The position numbers were made by a program, and so were the translations under genes. Shown here one piece after another: positions 39,891-51,736 of a stretch of 64,000 nucleotides of DNA; the first letter of the stretch is position 1; the number at the start of each line of letters is the position of its first letter. Under the pieces are notes generated by a model that searched no databases, was not told where the DNA came from, and worked only from the letters and a program-made list of their open reading frames with translations. The stretch comes from Closterium sp. NIES-65 (lineage: Eukaryota; Streptophyta; Zygnematophyceae; Desmidiales; Closteriaceae): assembly GCA_948144175.1 (NCBI GenBank), contig CANXME010000532.1, forward strand, positions 3,409,001 through 3,473,000, given 5' to 3'.

Positions 39891-41460
39891 TCTCAGCCGC
39901 AGTTACAGCCAGCCTCCCCATTGCATGCTCCGTCTCCTTACACAGAGCAGCCTAGAGGTCTTACAGAGCGTCGTGAGCCTGCATCTCGTCCTGCGTCGCT
40001 TGTTCGCGCTGTTTGCATTGGTCGTCGTGTTCCGGGCCAGCTTCCTCCTCCTGTTCCCAGCACACACACTAGATGGCTCTTCGTCCTTCCTCTGTTCCAC
40101 TGCGTGTCCCTCTGCCGTCTCATCCTGCGTCCTCCCTTGCTAACGGTCCAGATCCGGATTCTGACTCCCTTCGTGCTGCTAGTCCTACTGTCACGCGTCT
40201 ACTAGCCACTGTGGTGACTGACCCTTCGTTTGAGTCTACAGCTGTGTCTGTTCTTGTTGCTGAGCTGGTTGACTTTGCTGCTCGCTGTCGTCTTGACTAC
40301 ACCGCTAGTCTTGTTGCCGAGTCTGAGTCTGTCTGTCCTCCGTCTGTCGGGGGTGAGTGTGCTCTTGGCACGGACGTCCTTGAGGACAGGCAGGAGGACT
40401 TTGAGTGTTTTGCAGTTGCTGTACCTCATCTCGTGTCCATGCTGATTGCACCTGAGGGAGACCCGGATGCACCAGACATCCCGACCCCGCGCTCTTACGC
40501 AGAGGCGATAGAGAGTCCCTACTCCTCTTAGTGGCAGTCAGCCATGGATGCAGAGATGGCTTCTCGGAAGTCCACAGGCACTTACGTCGACGAGGTTCCC
40601 ACACCTAGGGCGAACATCGTCAGTGGCATGTGGATTTTCAGGGTGAAGCGGCCGCCGGGTTCTCCGCCTGTCTGCAAGACGCGTTACGTTGCACGAGGCT
40701 TCAGTCAGCCACAGAGAGTTGACTTCTTCCAGGTCTTCTCCCCTACCCCGAAGATGACCACTCTTTGGGAGCTGCTGCACGTCGCCGTTCAGCGTGACTA
40801 CGAGCTTCACTCTCTTGACTTCAGCACTGCTTTCCTACAAGGCAGCCTGCACGAGGAGATCTGGCTGCGCCGCCCACCTGGTTTCACTGGGTCGTTTTTT
40901 GCAGGTACCTAGTAGAGCCTTTGGCGGCCGGTCTACGGTCTCCACCAGGCGCCTTGAGAGTAGCACGACACACTGAGGACTACACTTGCGGCTCTTTGGT
41001 TTGCTCGTTCGAATGCTGACCCATCACTGTTTCTACGCACCGACACTTCGCTGCTGCCGCTCCACATCCTAGTGTACGTCGAGGACTTGGTCTTTGCCAC
41101 TGCTGACATTGGTGGACTGGCCCACGTGATGTCGGAGCTGCAGAAGAGGCACACCTACACAGACCTTGGTGAGCTGCGTAGCTATCTTGGCTTGCAGATC
41201 ACCCGGGACAGAGCACAGCGCACCATTACCATGACTAAGTCTCACATGGTGCAGCACGTCCTTCAGCGCTTCGACTTCCAGTACTCCTCTGCCTTTCGAT
41301 CACTCGCTCTGAGCTCTGCCTTCGGATGAGTTTGTAGAGCCAAGTGGCTTGTATCCAGAGCTTATTGGCTGCCTCATGTACCTGATGATCTGCACTCGAC
41401 CTGACCTTGCTTACCCTCTTAGCATTCTGGCACGCTACGCAGCTTCGTCTTGCTTCGTCT
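39891..41460 (+). pseudogene. element X linker and reverse transcriptase, truncated
   Basis: 40073-40531 carries [18 protein letters not shown]; 40544-40912 the RT fingers to GFTGSFFAGT then stop; 41072-41329 the palm with YVEDLVFATAD (a catalytic Asp changed). It breaks off around [11 protein letters not shown] at about 41436 where it meets E6 in inverted orientation. No RNase H or 3' LTR. Confidence 0.82.
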
Positions 41461-41498
41461 CCCAGGAGCAACACAGCGTGCCAGGATTCTAAGAGGGT
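41413..41498. other. inverted junction between X and E6
   Basis: ACCCTCTTAGCATTCTGGCA...(41413-41436) and AGCGTGCCAGGATTCTAAGA...(41475-41498) are reverse complements at 22 of 24 positions. They are the same RT-connection segment of two elements facing each other, with 38 nt between, part of it (about 41437-41460) matching neither. Confidence 0.8.
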
Positions 41499-42116
41499 AT
41501 GCCAGGTCAAGTCGAGTGCAGGTCATCAGGTACATGACGCAGCCAACAAGCTCTGGATACGGGCCACTCGGCTCTATGGACTCATCGAAAGGCAGAGCTG
41601 AGAGCGAGTGGCGAGTAGACAGAGGAGTGGGCTGTGGCGAGGAGTACGTGAAGCCGAAGCGCTGAAGGACTTGCTGCACCATCTGTGACTAAGGCGGAGT
41701 AATGGTGCGCTGTGCTCTGTCCCGGGTGATCTGCAAGCCAAGATAGCTGCGCAGCTCACCCAGGTCCGTACACGTGTGTCTCTTTTGCAGCTCCGACTTC
41801 ACGTGGGCGAGTCCAGCAATGTCAGCTGTGGCAAAGACCAAGTTGTCGACGTACACGAGGATGTAGAACGGCGGCAGAGTAGTGTCGGTGCGGAGAAACA
41901 GCGAGGGGTCAGCTGTGGAAGGATCAAGACCAAGATCTACAAGCGTAGTCCTCAGTGTGTCGTGCCACTCATGAGGCGCCTGGCGGAGACCGTAGACTGG
42001 CCGCCGAAGGCTCCACTGGGTACCAGGAGGAAACGACCCAATGAAGCCAGGTGCAGCCAGATCTCCTCGTGCAGGCTGCCCTGTAGGAAGGTTGTGCTGA
42101 AGTCCAGAGAGTGAAG
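41461..42116 (-). pseudogene. E6 RT C-terminal part (beyond the E5 insertion)
   Basis: Minus-strand copia RT from about the Asp box (YVDNLVFATAD, one Asp lost) through the thumb region to LRILARCVAPGR, where it stops at the inverted junction. Frames 41689-42135 and 41419-41682. It adjoins 49023 once E5 is removed: TGAAG (42112-42116) is repeated at 49023-49027. Confidence 0.85.
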
Positions 42117-42241
42117 TGTCAGATTCATATGACATAGCTGTTGTAGGCTATAGTGGGGTAGCACATATGGGGTACGACTTTCTAGGGTTTGTACTTGTAC
42201 CCAAATTTCCCTCTGTCAATTCATTCTCGTTCGTTTTCTCA
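42117..42241 (+). repeat. 5' LTR of E5 (125 bp)
   Basis: Differs from the 3' LTR at a few positions (CAAATTTCCCTCTG against CAACTTTCCCTTAG; ATTCATTC against ATTCTTTC). Confidence 0.93.
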
Positions 42242-42359
42242 TGGTATCGAGCAGGTTCCCCTGTGGGAACTGTTTATAGGGCCCACCACCTTTTTTCCTG
42301 CACGGAGGGCGCTCTACTCTGCCCGAGTCGCGCTCCCTTCTTTCGACCCTGTCGCGCCG

Positions 42360-43230
42360 CCTTAGCGGCCCCGTCGCGTCGAGCTTGCGGTCTCGTCGCG
42401 TCGCCCTCGCGGCCGCGTCACGTCGCGCCACCCTAGCGGCCTCGTCGCGCCGCCCTCGCAGCTCCGTCGTATCGCGCCGCCCTCGCGGCTCGGTCAGATC
42501 GCGCCGCCCTCGCGGCCTGTTCGCGCCGCCCTCGCAGCCCTTTCGTGCCGCCCTCGCGGCCTCTTCAAGCCGCCCTCGCGACCCCCCTCCTAGCCGTCCT
42601 AGCGGCCCCGTCGCCTACCCCTGCGGCCCCGGCGCTGCTCTTCCCGGCCCCGGCGCCGCCTCTGCTGGCCCCGTCGCCTACTCTGCGGCCCCGTCGCCTA
42701 CCCTGCTGGCCCCGGCGCCTACCCTGCAGCCCCGTCGCCGACCCTGCTGGCCCCGTCGCCTACCCTGCAGCCCCGGCGCCTACCCTCCGGCCCCTTCGCC
42801 TACCCTTGCGGCCCCCGGCGCCGCCCTTCCCGGCCCCGGCGCCGCCTGTCCCGGCCCTGGCGCCGCCTTTGCTGGCCCCGTCGCCTACCCTGCGGCCCCG
42901 GCGCTACCCTTCCCGGCCCCGGCGCTGCCTCTACCAGCCCCGCCGCCGTCCCCACGCGGCCCCGCCGTCACCACCGAGCCGCCGGCGCCGCCGACCTACT
43001 GCCGAGCCATCCGAGCCACCTCAGCCGCCAGAGCCGCCGCGCCACCTGAGCCGCCAGAGCCGCCGCGCCACCTGAGCCGCCCGAGCCGCCGGGTCGCCGA
43101 GCTGCCGAGCCGCCGTACCGCCGAGCCACCGAGCCGCCAGAGCCGCCGAGTCCCCGAGCCGGAGTTGCTGCCGAGCCGCCCGAGCCGCCGAGCCGCCGAA
43201 CCGCCGAGCCGCCCGAGCCGCCCTGTCCGG
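42360..43230 (+). repeat. GC-rich leader minisatellites of E5
   Basis: Same GGCCCCGTCGCCTACCCTGC and GAGCCGCC units as the E4 leader, in different copy number. No protein supported. Confidence 0.85.
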
Positions 43231-43297
43231 TAAGAGCAGCGCCTCAGTCACTGCACTGCCCTTACCCTACTGTTTGCGCTCATAGTCTACTGCTGTC

Positions 43298-44110
43298 ATG
43301 GCTACCCCTAGTGTCCTCGCTTTTGACGCTGAGGGTCGGGCCATTGACTTTGACGTCTGGGTAGATGACATGCAGCTTTTCCTACAGTGCGATAGGGCAG
43401 ACGGTCTCTCCCTCTTTGACCTCACTTCTGGTGCCTCTCCTACCCGTGCTGCTGATGCTGACGCCACTGTTCGCTAACAGTGGGCCACACGCGATGCTGC
43501 TGCACGTCTTGCTGTGCGTCGCCACCTGCCTACCTCTGAGCGTGCGCACTTTAGTCAGTACAAGAGTGCGCAGACCTTGTACAACGCTGTAGTTGCACGC
43601 TACTCCTCCCCTGCCACTGCTGCACTGAGCCGCCTCATGCTACCGTACCTCTTCCCTGACCTTGCTTCCTTTCCCACTCTCATTGACCTCATTACGCACC
43701 TCCGCACTAGTGACACTCGCTACCGCGCTGCACTTCCTGCTGAGTTCTGCGCCAAGAACCCCCCTCCCCCCATGTACATCACCCTCTACTACATAGTCAC
43801 CCGGCTCCCTGACTCTCTCCGCGTAGTAAGAGACCACTTCCTCTCAGTTTGCCCCACCACTCTCACCGTTGACCTCCTCGAGAAGGCCCTCCTAGCGGCA
43901 GAGAAGAGCATAGTCGCTGTAGGAGCCTCTCGTGGTGACCCTTGCACCTCCGTCTTTGAGGGGTGTTCCCCCCCCCCCCTTTTGCCCTCTGTTGCCTCTG
44001 CAGCTGCGGCCGACCTCATTGGTCTCGAGTCGGTTGGCCCCTTTTTTTTTGGGCTTTTAGGAGATCCCCGGAGGAAACCAACCCTCCGTAGGGAGAAGGC
44101 GCTTCGGTGA
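43298..44110 (+). pseudogene. E5 Gag N-terminus, interrupted
   Basis: Starts MATPSVLAFDAEGRAIDFDV at 43298. TAA at about 43476 where E4 has TCA (Ser). The frame then runs from 43479 through [40 protein letters not shown] and [15 protein letters not shown], and ends in a TGA inside the 167-bp insertion. Confidence 0.88.
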
Positions 44111-44205
44111 GTAGCATTATACCGGCTGTGCATCTAGTTGCTAAAACCGACATCGATCACCATAAGCGCGTGCCCCGTTTCGGGGACAGCTGTACCCGGA
44201 TGGGC
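44039..44205. mobile_element. 167-bp unidentified insertion in E5
   Basis: Absent from E1, E3 and E4, which run straight from GAGTCGGTCGGCG to TCTGCCCC. The insert begins CCCTTTTTTTTTTGGGC and ends GTACCCGGATGGGC; GTTGGC or GGC is shared at both borders. The T run suggests an A-tailed retroposed sequence in minus orientation, such as a SINE, but no tRNA-like start is certain. Confidence 0.5.
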
Positions 44206-47200
44206 GTTGGCGTCTACCCCGAGCGGGAGACGCTGCACCGGCAAGGGCAAGGGGGGCAAGGGCGCTGGACGGGGTGGCGGGGGTGGCGGAGGTGGCGGTG
44301 GCGGCAGTGGAGGGGGTGGGGGTGGTGGTGGGAGTGGTGGCGGGGGTGGAGGTGTCGGTGGCGGCAGTGGAGGCGGAGGTGGAGGCGGCGGTGGCGGTGG
44401 GGGCGGAGGTAGCGGGGGTGGCGGCGGAGGAGGAGGCGGCGGCGGAGGAGGCGGAGCTGGTCGAGGTGGCGCTGCGCAGAGGGTCAGCTACGGTGGTGGT
44501 CAGAGCCAGCAGCAGCAGCGCACTCGTGACATCCCCCCCCCTCAGCAGCTCCGTGAGTGGTACGCTGCACGCCAACGGGGTGGGGGTACTGGTCCGTGCA
44601 CCTACGTCCTACGCACCGACGACCGCGCGGGTGAGCAGTGCGGGGGTGCGCACTCCACCCAGCGCTGCTTTGGCCGCCTCACGGACGCTTGGCGTCACCA
44701 GTTCCCTGAGGCCACTGAGATCCCTCGCTGGGGCGAGCTGTCTAGGGCGGGAGTAGCTATCTTTGACCTTGACTTTGATGCTATTCTAATGTATGCTGTG
44801 ACTATTAGTGATAATGGTGATTGTTACCGGTGTTTCCCGCCTGATCCGGGTATTGAGACTGCTGCTCTAGGTACTGGTGAGGCTGCTGCTCTAGGTGGTA
44901 GCGAGGCTGTTGCTCTAGGTGCCAGTGCGTCTGCTTCCTCAGGTGCTGGTGAGTCTGCTCTCTCAGGTACCGCGTCGGCTTCGGCCTCCCACACCTTCAC
45001 CCTTGACTCGGGGGCTTCTCGCTCCTTCTTTCGAGACCGCACCACACTCACGCCGCTTGGTCGGCCAGTAGCAGTCTCTCTGGCAGACCCCTCTGGGGGT
45101 CCTGTCCTTGCTCACTTCTCCACTGTCCTCCCGTGTCCGGTGGCCCCCTCTGGCACCCTGTCTGGTCTTTACCTCCCCTCGTTCTCTACGAACTTGGTGA
45201 GTGGTGCTGACCTACAGGATGCAGGGGTTCACCAGTTCACTCCTGCGAGTCAGCGGGTGACCCACTGCACGGACGCTTGGACAGGCCGACACCTGGCCAC
45301 GTTTACACGTCGGCCAGAGTTGAGCCTGTACACACTGACCACTGAGTCTCCTCCTGTCCCTGCGTCTGGTCAGGTAGCTGCGTCGAGTCAGGTGTTTGCT
45401 GCAGCGTCCAGGTCTGGTCCTGAGTCTGCCCCCTGCTCGTGTCGCCTCCTGTCTCACGAGACTCTCCTCTGGCACCACCGCCTTGGTCACCCCTCCCTGC
45501 TTCGTCTCCGAGGCATGGCCTCCCGTGTCCTTGTCTCTTGTCTTCCCCGGTCCCTCCCTCCCCTTCCCCCGGGGCCTGCCCCTGCCTGCGTCCCCTGCGT
45601 CGAGGGGCGGCAGCCTGCTGCCCCTCACTCCTCCGAATTTCCTCCGACAGAGGCCCCGTTGCAGACGCTTCACATGGACGTGTGGGGCCCAGCCCGCGTC
45701 CGTGGACAGGGTCACGAGCGCTACTTTCTGCTGGTGGTTGACGACTACTCGCGTTACACCACAGTCTTCCCCTTGCGTAGCAAGGGTGATGTCACTGAGG
45801 TGTTGATCGACTGGATCCGCGCAGCTCGTCTCCAGCTCAGGCAGAGCTTCGGCTCGGACTTTCCAGTTCTGCGTCTGCACTCTGACAGAGGCGGAGAGTT
45901 CTCCTCTGGCCTTCTGCGAGCCTACTGTCGTGCACGAGGCATCCGCCAGACCTTCACGCTTCCAGAATCTCCGCAGCAAAATGGGATTGCTGAGCGCCGC
46001 ATTGGCATGGTCATGGACGTCGCCCGTACGTCCATGATGCATGCGGCTGCCCCCCATTTTCTGTGGCCGTTTGCGGTTCGGTACGCGGCGCATCAGATCA
46101 ACCTTCAGCCTAGGGTCTCCATGCCGGAGACCTCCCCAGCTTTGCTGTGGACCGGGAAGGTTGGCGATGCGTCTGCGTTCCGTGTCTGGGGATCTCGGGC
46201 GTTTATCCGCGACTTGTCTGCGGACAAGCTGTCCCCTTGTGCCACTCCTTGCATCTTCCTTGGCTTCCCCCCTGACGCGCCTGGGTGGCAGTTCTACCAC
46301 CCCACCTCTCGCCATGTTCTGTCCTCCCAGGACTTCACGTTTGACGAGTCGGTCCCCTACTACCGCCTCTTCCCCTACCGCACTCAGTCCCTCCCCCCGC
46401 CACCGCTCTTCCTTGTGCCAGGTCCCCCCCCGGTAGACCCCCTCCCCCCTCAGGGTCCTGTCCCTTCGGGTGTGTCCCAGGTAGACGCAGTCGAGCCTGT
46501 CGAGGTTGCTGGTGACTCTGGTGCTGCTAAGGGTGCTGAGCCTGGGGGTGCTGACTCTGGGGGTGCTGAGCGTGTGGGTGCTGCGCCTGGGGGTGCTGAG
46601 CCTGAGGGTGCTACTACTGGGGGTGCTGAGCCTGGGGGTGCTGAGCCTGGGGGTGCTACGCCTGGGGGTGCTGAGCCTGGGGGTGCTACGACTAGGGGTG
46701 CTGAGCCTGGGGGTGCTACGCCTGGAGGTGCTGAGCCTAGGGGTGCTACGACTGGGGGTGTTGAGCCTGGGGGTGCTACGCCTGGAGGTGCTGAGCCTGG
46801 GGGTGCGGAGCCTGAGGGAGCTGGGCCTGCTCGTGTCGCGTCTGGCGGTACTGTGCCTGGAGGTTCTCCGGGTTCTTCGTCTCAGCGGGAGCCACTCTCT
46901 CCACAAGAGCTGCGCGAGTGGTTTGCCCGGCGCTGGAGCCGTGCTGCTAGAGCTGGAGGTTCTTCGGCTACTGAGGGTGCTGGTGTCGCGGGTCCCGGAG
47001 GTGCTCGTACTGGGAGTACTGGAGCTACTGGGCCTGCGGGTACGACTGGAGCTGGAGCTGCTGTGGGTGTTGGCGCTGAGGCTACTGCTGTCGGTCCTGG
47101 AGGGGGTCCTGCTGGGGGTGCTACTGGTGCTGCTGGAGGTCCTGGAGCTTCTCGAGCTGCTTGGGGTGCTGGAGCTGGAGGTGCTGCTGGCAGTGGTGCT

Positions 47201-48688
47201 ACCACTAGGGGTACTGGTGCTGTCCTTGCTGTGTCTGGAGTCGCCGCGCGGCCTCGGCCGTACTTCGTTCTGCTCCTTCAGCAGGTTCTTGGTCTTCCGC
47301 CTTCTACTAGTCCTTCTCCTCCCTTAGAGTGTCCACAGCCTGTCCCGTCACAGTTACAGTTACAGCCGGCCTCCTCACTGCCTGCTCCTTCTCCTTACCC
47401 TGGTCCTACTGGAGGTCTTGCTGAGCGTCGTGAGCCTGCGTCTCGCCCTGCGTCGCCTGTCCGTCCTGCTCGCACTAGTGGTCGTGGTTCGCGTCAGCGT
47501 CCTCCTCCTGTCCCTGGCACGCACCGGATGTCTCTGCGTCCGTCCACTGCTCCTCTGCGTGCCCCTTTGCCTTCTCCTCCTGAGTCTTCTCTTCCTGCTC
47601 TTGCCGACCCGGAGTCGGACTCTCTTCGTGCTGCTAGTCCTACTGTCACGCGTCTCCTTGCTACTGTTGTCACTGACCCTTCCTTTGTTGTCTACATCCT
47701 CGTGTACGTCGACGACTTGGTCTTTGCCACAGCTGACACTGCTGGACTCGCCCACGTGAAGTCCGAGCTGCAGAAGAGACACACATGCACAGACCTGGGT
47801 GAACTGCGCAACTACCCTGGCCTGCAGATCACCCGGGACAGAGCACGCCGCACCATTACCCTGACTCAGTCACACATGGTGCAGCAGGTCCTTCAGCGCT
47901 TCGGCTTCACGTACTCCTCGCCTCAGGCCACTCCTCTACCTACTCGCCACTCACTCTCAGCTCTGCCTTCGGATGAGTCCGTAGAGCCGAGTGGCCCGTA
48001 CCCAAAGCTTGTTGGCTGCCTCATGTACCTGATGACCTGCACACGACCTGACCTTGCATACCCTCTTAGCATCTTGGCACGCTATGTTGCTCCTGGGAGA
48101 CACAGACCAGAGCACATGGCTGCAGCGAAGAGGGTGTTGCGCTACTTGTGCAGTACGTTGGGCATGGAGCTTGTGCTTGGAAGGCAGAGTCCAGTGGTCC
48201 TCACTGGACACGCAGACGCTTCTTGGGCTGACGACCAGGCTACGCAGCGGTCGTCACAGGGTTACACCTTCAGCCTTGGTTCCGGCTCTGTTTCGTGGCG
48301 GGCTACTCGCTCGTCTTCTGTTCTCGGCTCCAGTTGTGAGGTTGAGATCTACGCGGGAGCCATGGCTGCACAGGAGCTTTGCTGGCTCACCTACCTGCTG
48401 ACTGACCTCGGAGAGCCGCCTCGTTCTCCTCCAGTGCTGTACGTAGACAACAAGGCCATGCTGGCCTTGTGTCGGGAGCAGAGACTGGAGCACAGAACGA
48501 AGCACATTGCTCTTCGCTACTTCCTTGCTCGTGAGCTACAGCAGCGTGGTCAGCTGCGCCTTGCGTACGTGGCCTCTGAGGCCAACACTGCTGATAACTT
48601 CACCAAGGCGCTTGCGCCTTGTGATCATCAACGCTTCTGTACTCAGCTGGGTCTTGTGCCTGCCTTGCCTCACTTGCTCACCTCGTGA
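44138..48688 (+). pseudogene. E5 Gag linker to RNase H, RT half deleted
   Basis: 1,516-codon open frame; its first about 25 residues come from the insertion. Order: Gly linker, [14 protein letters not shown]13-C-X3-H-X4-[26 protein letters not shown], integrase with [15 protein letters not shown] and QQNGIAERR intact, repeat linker, [12 protein letters not shown], then an in-frame deletion of roughly 830 bp joins DPSF to [10 protein letters not shown] (about 47685). RT fingers and most of the palm are missing, but YVDD, thumb and RNase H (ending LPHLLTS) remain. The frame is open, yet no active RT can result. Confidence 0.9.
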
Positions 48689-48897
48689 CCTTGTTTGTAC
48701 TGTTACATATATATACACACTTGCTCTTGCTTGTCTAGCCTTATATCTATATGTGTAATCCTGCATGTGAACTGGCCTTGTGGCCTTGAACTTGTGCTTG
48801 GAATGTGTGGTGACTTTGTGATCCACCCTGAGCTTGCTTTGCTTTGCTTGACTGGTCTTGTGACCCCTTGTTCTCCCCCACTTTGCCTTTGGGGGTG

Positions 48898-49022
48898 TGT
48901 CAGATTCATATGACATAGCTGTTGTAGGCTATAGTGGGGTAGCACATATGGGGTACGACTTTCTAGGGTTTGTACTTGTACCCAACTTTCCCTTAGTCAA
49001 TTCTTTCTCGTTCGTTTTCTCA
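48898..49022 (+). repeat. 3' LTR of E5 (125 bp)
   Basis: TGTCAGATTCATATGACATAG to CGTTTTCTCA; followed by TSD TGAAG. Confidence 0.93.
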
Positions 49023-49456
49023 TGAAGCTCGTAGTCACGCTGAGTGGCGACGTGAAGCAGCAATCGAAGAGTGGTCATCTTTCGAGTCGGGGAGAAGGTC
49101 TGAAAGTAGTCAACTCCCTGTCGCAGACTGAAGTCTCGAGCATTGTAACGCGCCTTGAAGACAGGCGGAGAACCTGGCGGCCGCTTCACCCTGAAAATCC
49201 ACATGCCATCGACGATGTTCGCCCCAGGCGGGGGAACCTCGTCGACATAGGTGCATGTGTACTTCCAAGAAGCCATCTCTGTGTCCATGGGTGTCTGCCA
49301 GTGAGAGGAGTAGGGACCCTCTATCGCCTCTGCGTAAGAGCGCGGGGTCGGGATGTCTGGTGCATCCGTGTCTCCCTCAGGTGCAAGCAACATGGTCCCG
49401 AGATGAGGTAAAGCGGCGGTGAAACACTGAAACTCCTCCTGCTTGTCCTCAAGCAC
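49023..49456 (-). pseudogene. E6 RT N-terminal part
   Basis: Frame with [20 protein letters not shown], then [20 protein letters not shown] and FSPTRKMTTLRLLLHVATQR, broken by E5 at RDYELH. The apparent C-terminal tail in this frame is E5 LTR read backwards. Confidence 0.85.
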
Positions 49457-49688
49457 ATCCGTGCCAAGAGCACACTCACCCCCGACGGACGGAGGACAGA
49501 CAGACTCAGACTCAGCAACAAGGCTAGCGGCGTAGTCTAGACGACAAGCAGCAGCAAAGTCAACAAGCTCAGCAACTAGGGCAGATGCAGCAGTGGACTC
49601 AAACGAAGGGTCAGTGACAACAGTGGCCAGGAAACGCGTGACAGTTGGACTAGCAGCACGAAGGGAGTCAGACTCTGGGTCCGGAACG

Positions 49689-50735
49689 TCAGCAAGGGAG
49701 GACGCAGGAGGAGACGGCAGAGGGACACGTAGTGGAGCAGTAGACGCGGACGTCCCATCTAGTGCGTGCCTGGGACAGGAGGAGGACGTGGACGCAGAAC
49801 ACGACTACCAGTGCGAACAGCGCGAACAGGCGACGCGGGACTAGACTCAGGCACACGACGCTCCGTAAACCTCCGGTCGGCCCAGAGTAAGGAGAAGAAC
49901 CAGGCAGTGGGGAGGCCGGCTGTAACTGCGACTGCGACTGGATAGGCGGTGGACACTCTAAGGGAGGAGTAGGACCAGTAGAAGGCGGGACAAAGTACGG
50001 CCGCGGCCGCGTAGCGCCTCCAGAACCAGCAGAGACAGTACCAGTACCCCTAGCTCCAAGGTCTGCATCTCCAACTCCCGCAGCACCACCAGCTCCAGCA
50101 CCTCTAGCAGCTCCAGCTCCAGTAGCACCTCCAGAAGCAACAACACTAGCGCCTCCAGCTCCAACTCCGGGAGCACCACCAGTCTCAGCAGCTCCGAGCA
50201 CCTCCGGGACCAGCGGCTCCAGCTCCTTCAGCAGCACCAGCACCTGCATTACCTCCAGCAGCTCCAGCTCTGGCAGCACCTCCGGGTCTAGCAGCTTCAG
50301 CTCCTCCAGCAGCTCCAGCACCAGCAGGACCTCCAGCAGCTCCAGGTCCAGCAGCACCTTGCTTGAGTCTCCAGTGGCGAGCAAACCATTCGCGCAGCTG
50401 GGTGGGATAGAGTGGCTCCCGCCGAGACGAGGCACCTGCAAGATCTCCAGCAGACTCAGCACCCCCAGTCTCAGCACGTGCAGACTTAGCAACCCCAGAC
50501 TCAGCACCCCCGGACACCACATGCTCAGGCTCAGCACTCCCAGGCTCCGCACGCTCAGGCTCAGCACCCCCAGGCTCCGCACGCTCAGGCTCAACACCCC
50601 CAGGCTCCGCACCCCAGGCTCCGCACCCCCACGCTTCGCACGCTCATGCTCAATACCGCCAGTAGCACCACCTTCAGAAGCAGCACTAGAGTCAACCGCT
50701 ACCTCGACAGGCTCGACAGTGTCTGCCTGGGACAC
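49689..50735 (-). pseudogene. E6 integrase-RT linker
   Basis: 348-codon frame, mostly low complexity and shifted in places. A neighbouring frame holds LYPTQLREWFARHWRLKQG, the linker copy of the LREW motif, and 15-bp repeats (CCCCCAGGCTCCGCACGCTC). Confidence 0.7.
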
Positions 50736-50770
50736 ACCTGAGGGAGCAGGACCCTGAGGGGGGAGGGGGT

Positions 50771-51720
50771 CTACCGGGGGAGGACCTGGGGTAAGGAAGA
50801 GCGGCGGGGGGGGGGGGGGGGGAGAGGGGCAGTGCTGTAAGGGAAGAAATGGTAAAAGAGAACTGACTCGTCGAACGTGACGTCCGGAGAGGGCAGGACT
50901 CGGAGCAAGGCGGGGTGGTAAAACTGCCAGCCAGGCGCGTTAGGGACAAAGCCAAGGAAGACGAAGGGAGAGCTTGTCCGCGGTGGTATTGCGGACAAAG
51001 GCACGAGAACCCCAGACCCGGAACACCGACGCTTCGCCAACCTTCCCCGTCCACCGCAGTGTGGGCGAGGTCTCCGGCAAGGAGACACGGGGCCAGAGAT
51101 TGAGCTGATGCGCGGCATAGCGGACCAAAAACGGCCACAAAAAAAAGGGGCAGCTGCATGGACCATGGAGGTACGCGCGACCTTCATGACCAAGCCAATG
51201 CGGCGCTCAGCAACCCCATTCTGCTGTAGAGAGGCCGGAAGCGTGATCGTCTGGCGAATGCCCTCCCCATGACAAAAGCTCTGCAGAAGGTCGGAGGAAA
51301 ACTCTCCAGCTCTATCAGAGTGCAGACACAGGATGGGAAACTCCGTCCCGAACCGCTCGCGGAGCTGGAAACGGGCAGTGCGGATTCAAGGGATCAAAAC
51401 ATCACGGATCTCACCCTTGGTGCGCAAGGGGAAGACCGTGGTGTAACGCGAGTTGTCGTCAACAACCAGCACAAAGTATCGCTCGCGGTCCTGTCCATGG
51501 ACGCGGGGTGGGCCCCACATGTCCATGTGCAGGGTCTGCAAGGGAGCAGTCGTCGGGGGAAACGAGGAGTGAGGAGCGGCGCGCTGCCGCCCCTCAACAC
51601 AGGGAAGATATGGAGGAGCAGGCAAGGGAGGGAGGGGAGGGAGAACCACAGGAAGACCAGAGACAAGGACACAGCGGTGCATGCTACGAAGGCGCTGCAC
51701 CGAGGGGTGACCAAGACGGT
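50771..51720 (-). pseudogene. E6 GAG-pre-integrase and integrase remnant
   Basis: Several frames: LHMDMWGPPRVHGQDRERYF (first Asp) then [20 protein letters not shown] at 51386-51700; downstream LPETSPTLRWTGKVGEASVF (50940-51140) and TFDESVLFYHFFPY (50771-51193). Frameshifts throughout. A G/C run of about 20 lies at 50802-50821. Confidence 0.8.
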
Positions 51721-51736
51721 GGTGCCAAAGGACGGT

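Larger units (their letters stand above)
42117..49022 (+). mobile_element. Ty1/copia element E5, complete ends, inserted in E6
   Basis: 6,906-bp plus-strand element. LTRs of 125 bp at 42117-42241 and 48898-49022, PBS TGGTATCGAGCAGG (42242-42255), polypurine tract TTTGGGGGTG (48888-48897), TSD TGAAG (42112-42116, 49023-49027). Same family as E4. Internal deletion in RT and a 167-bp insertion in the Gag-linker region make it non-autonomous. Confidence 0.94.
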
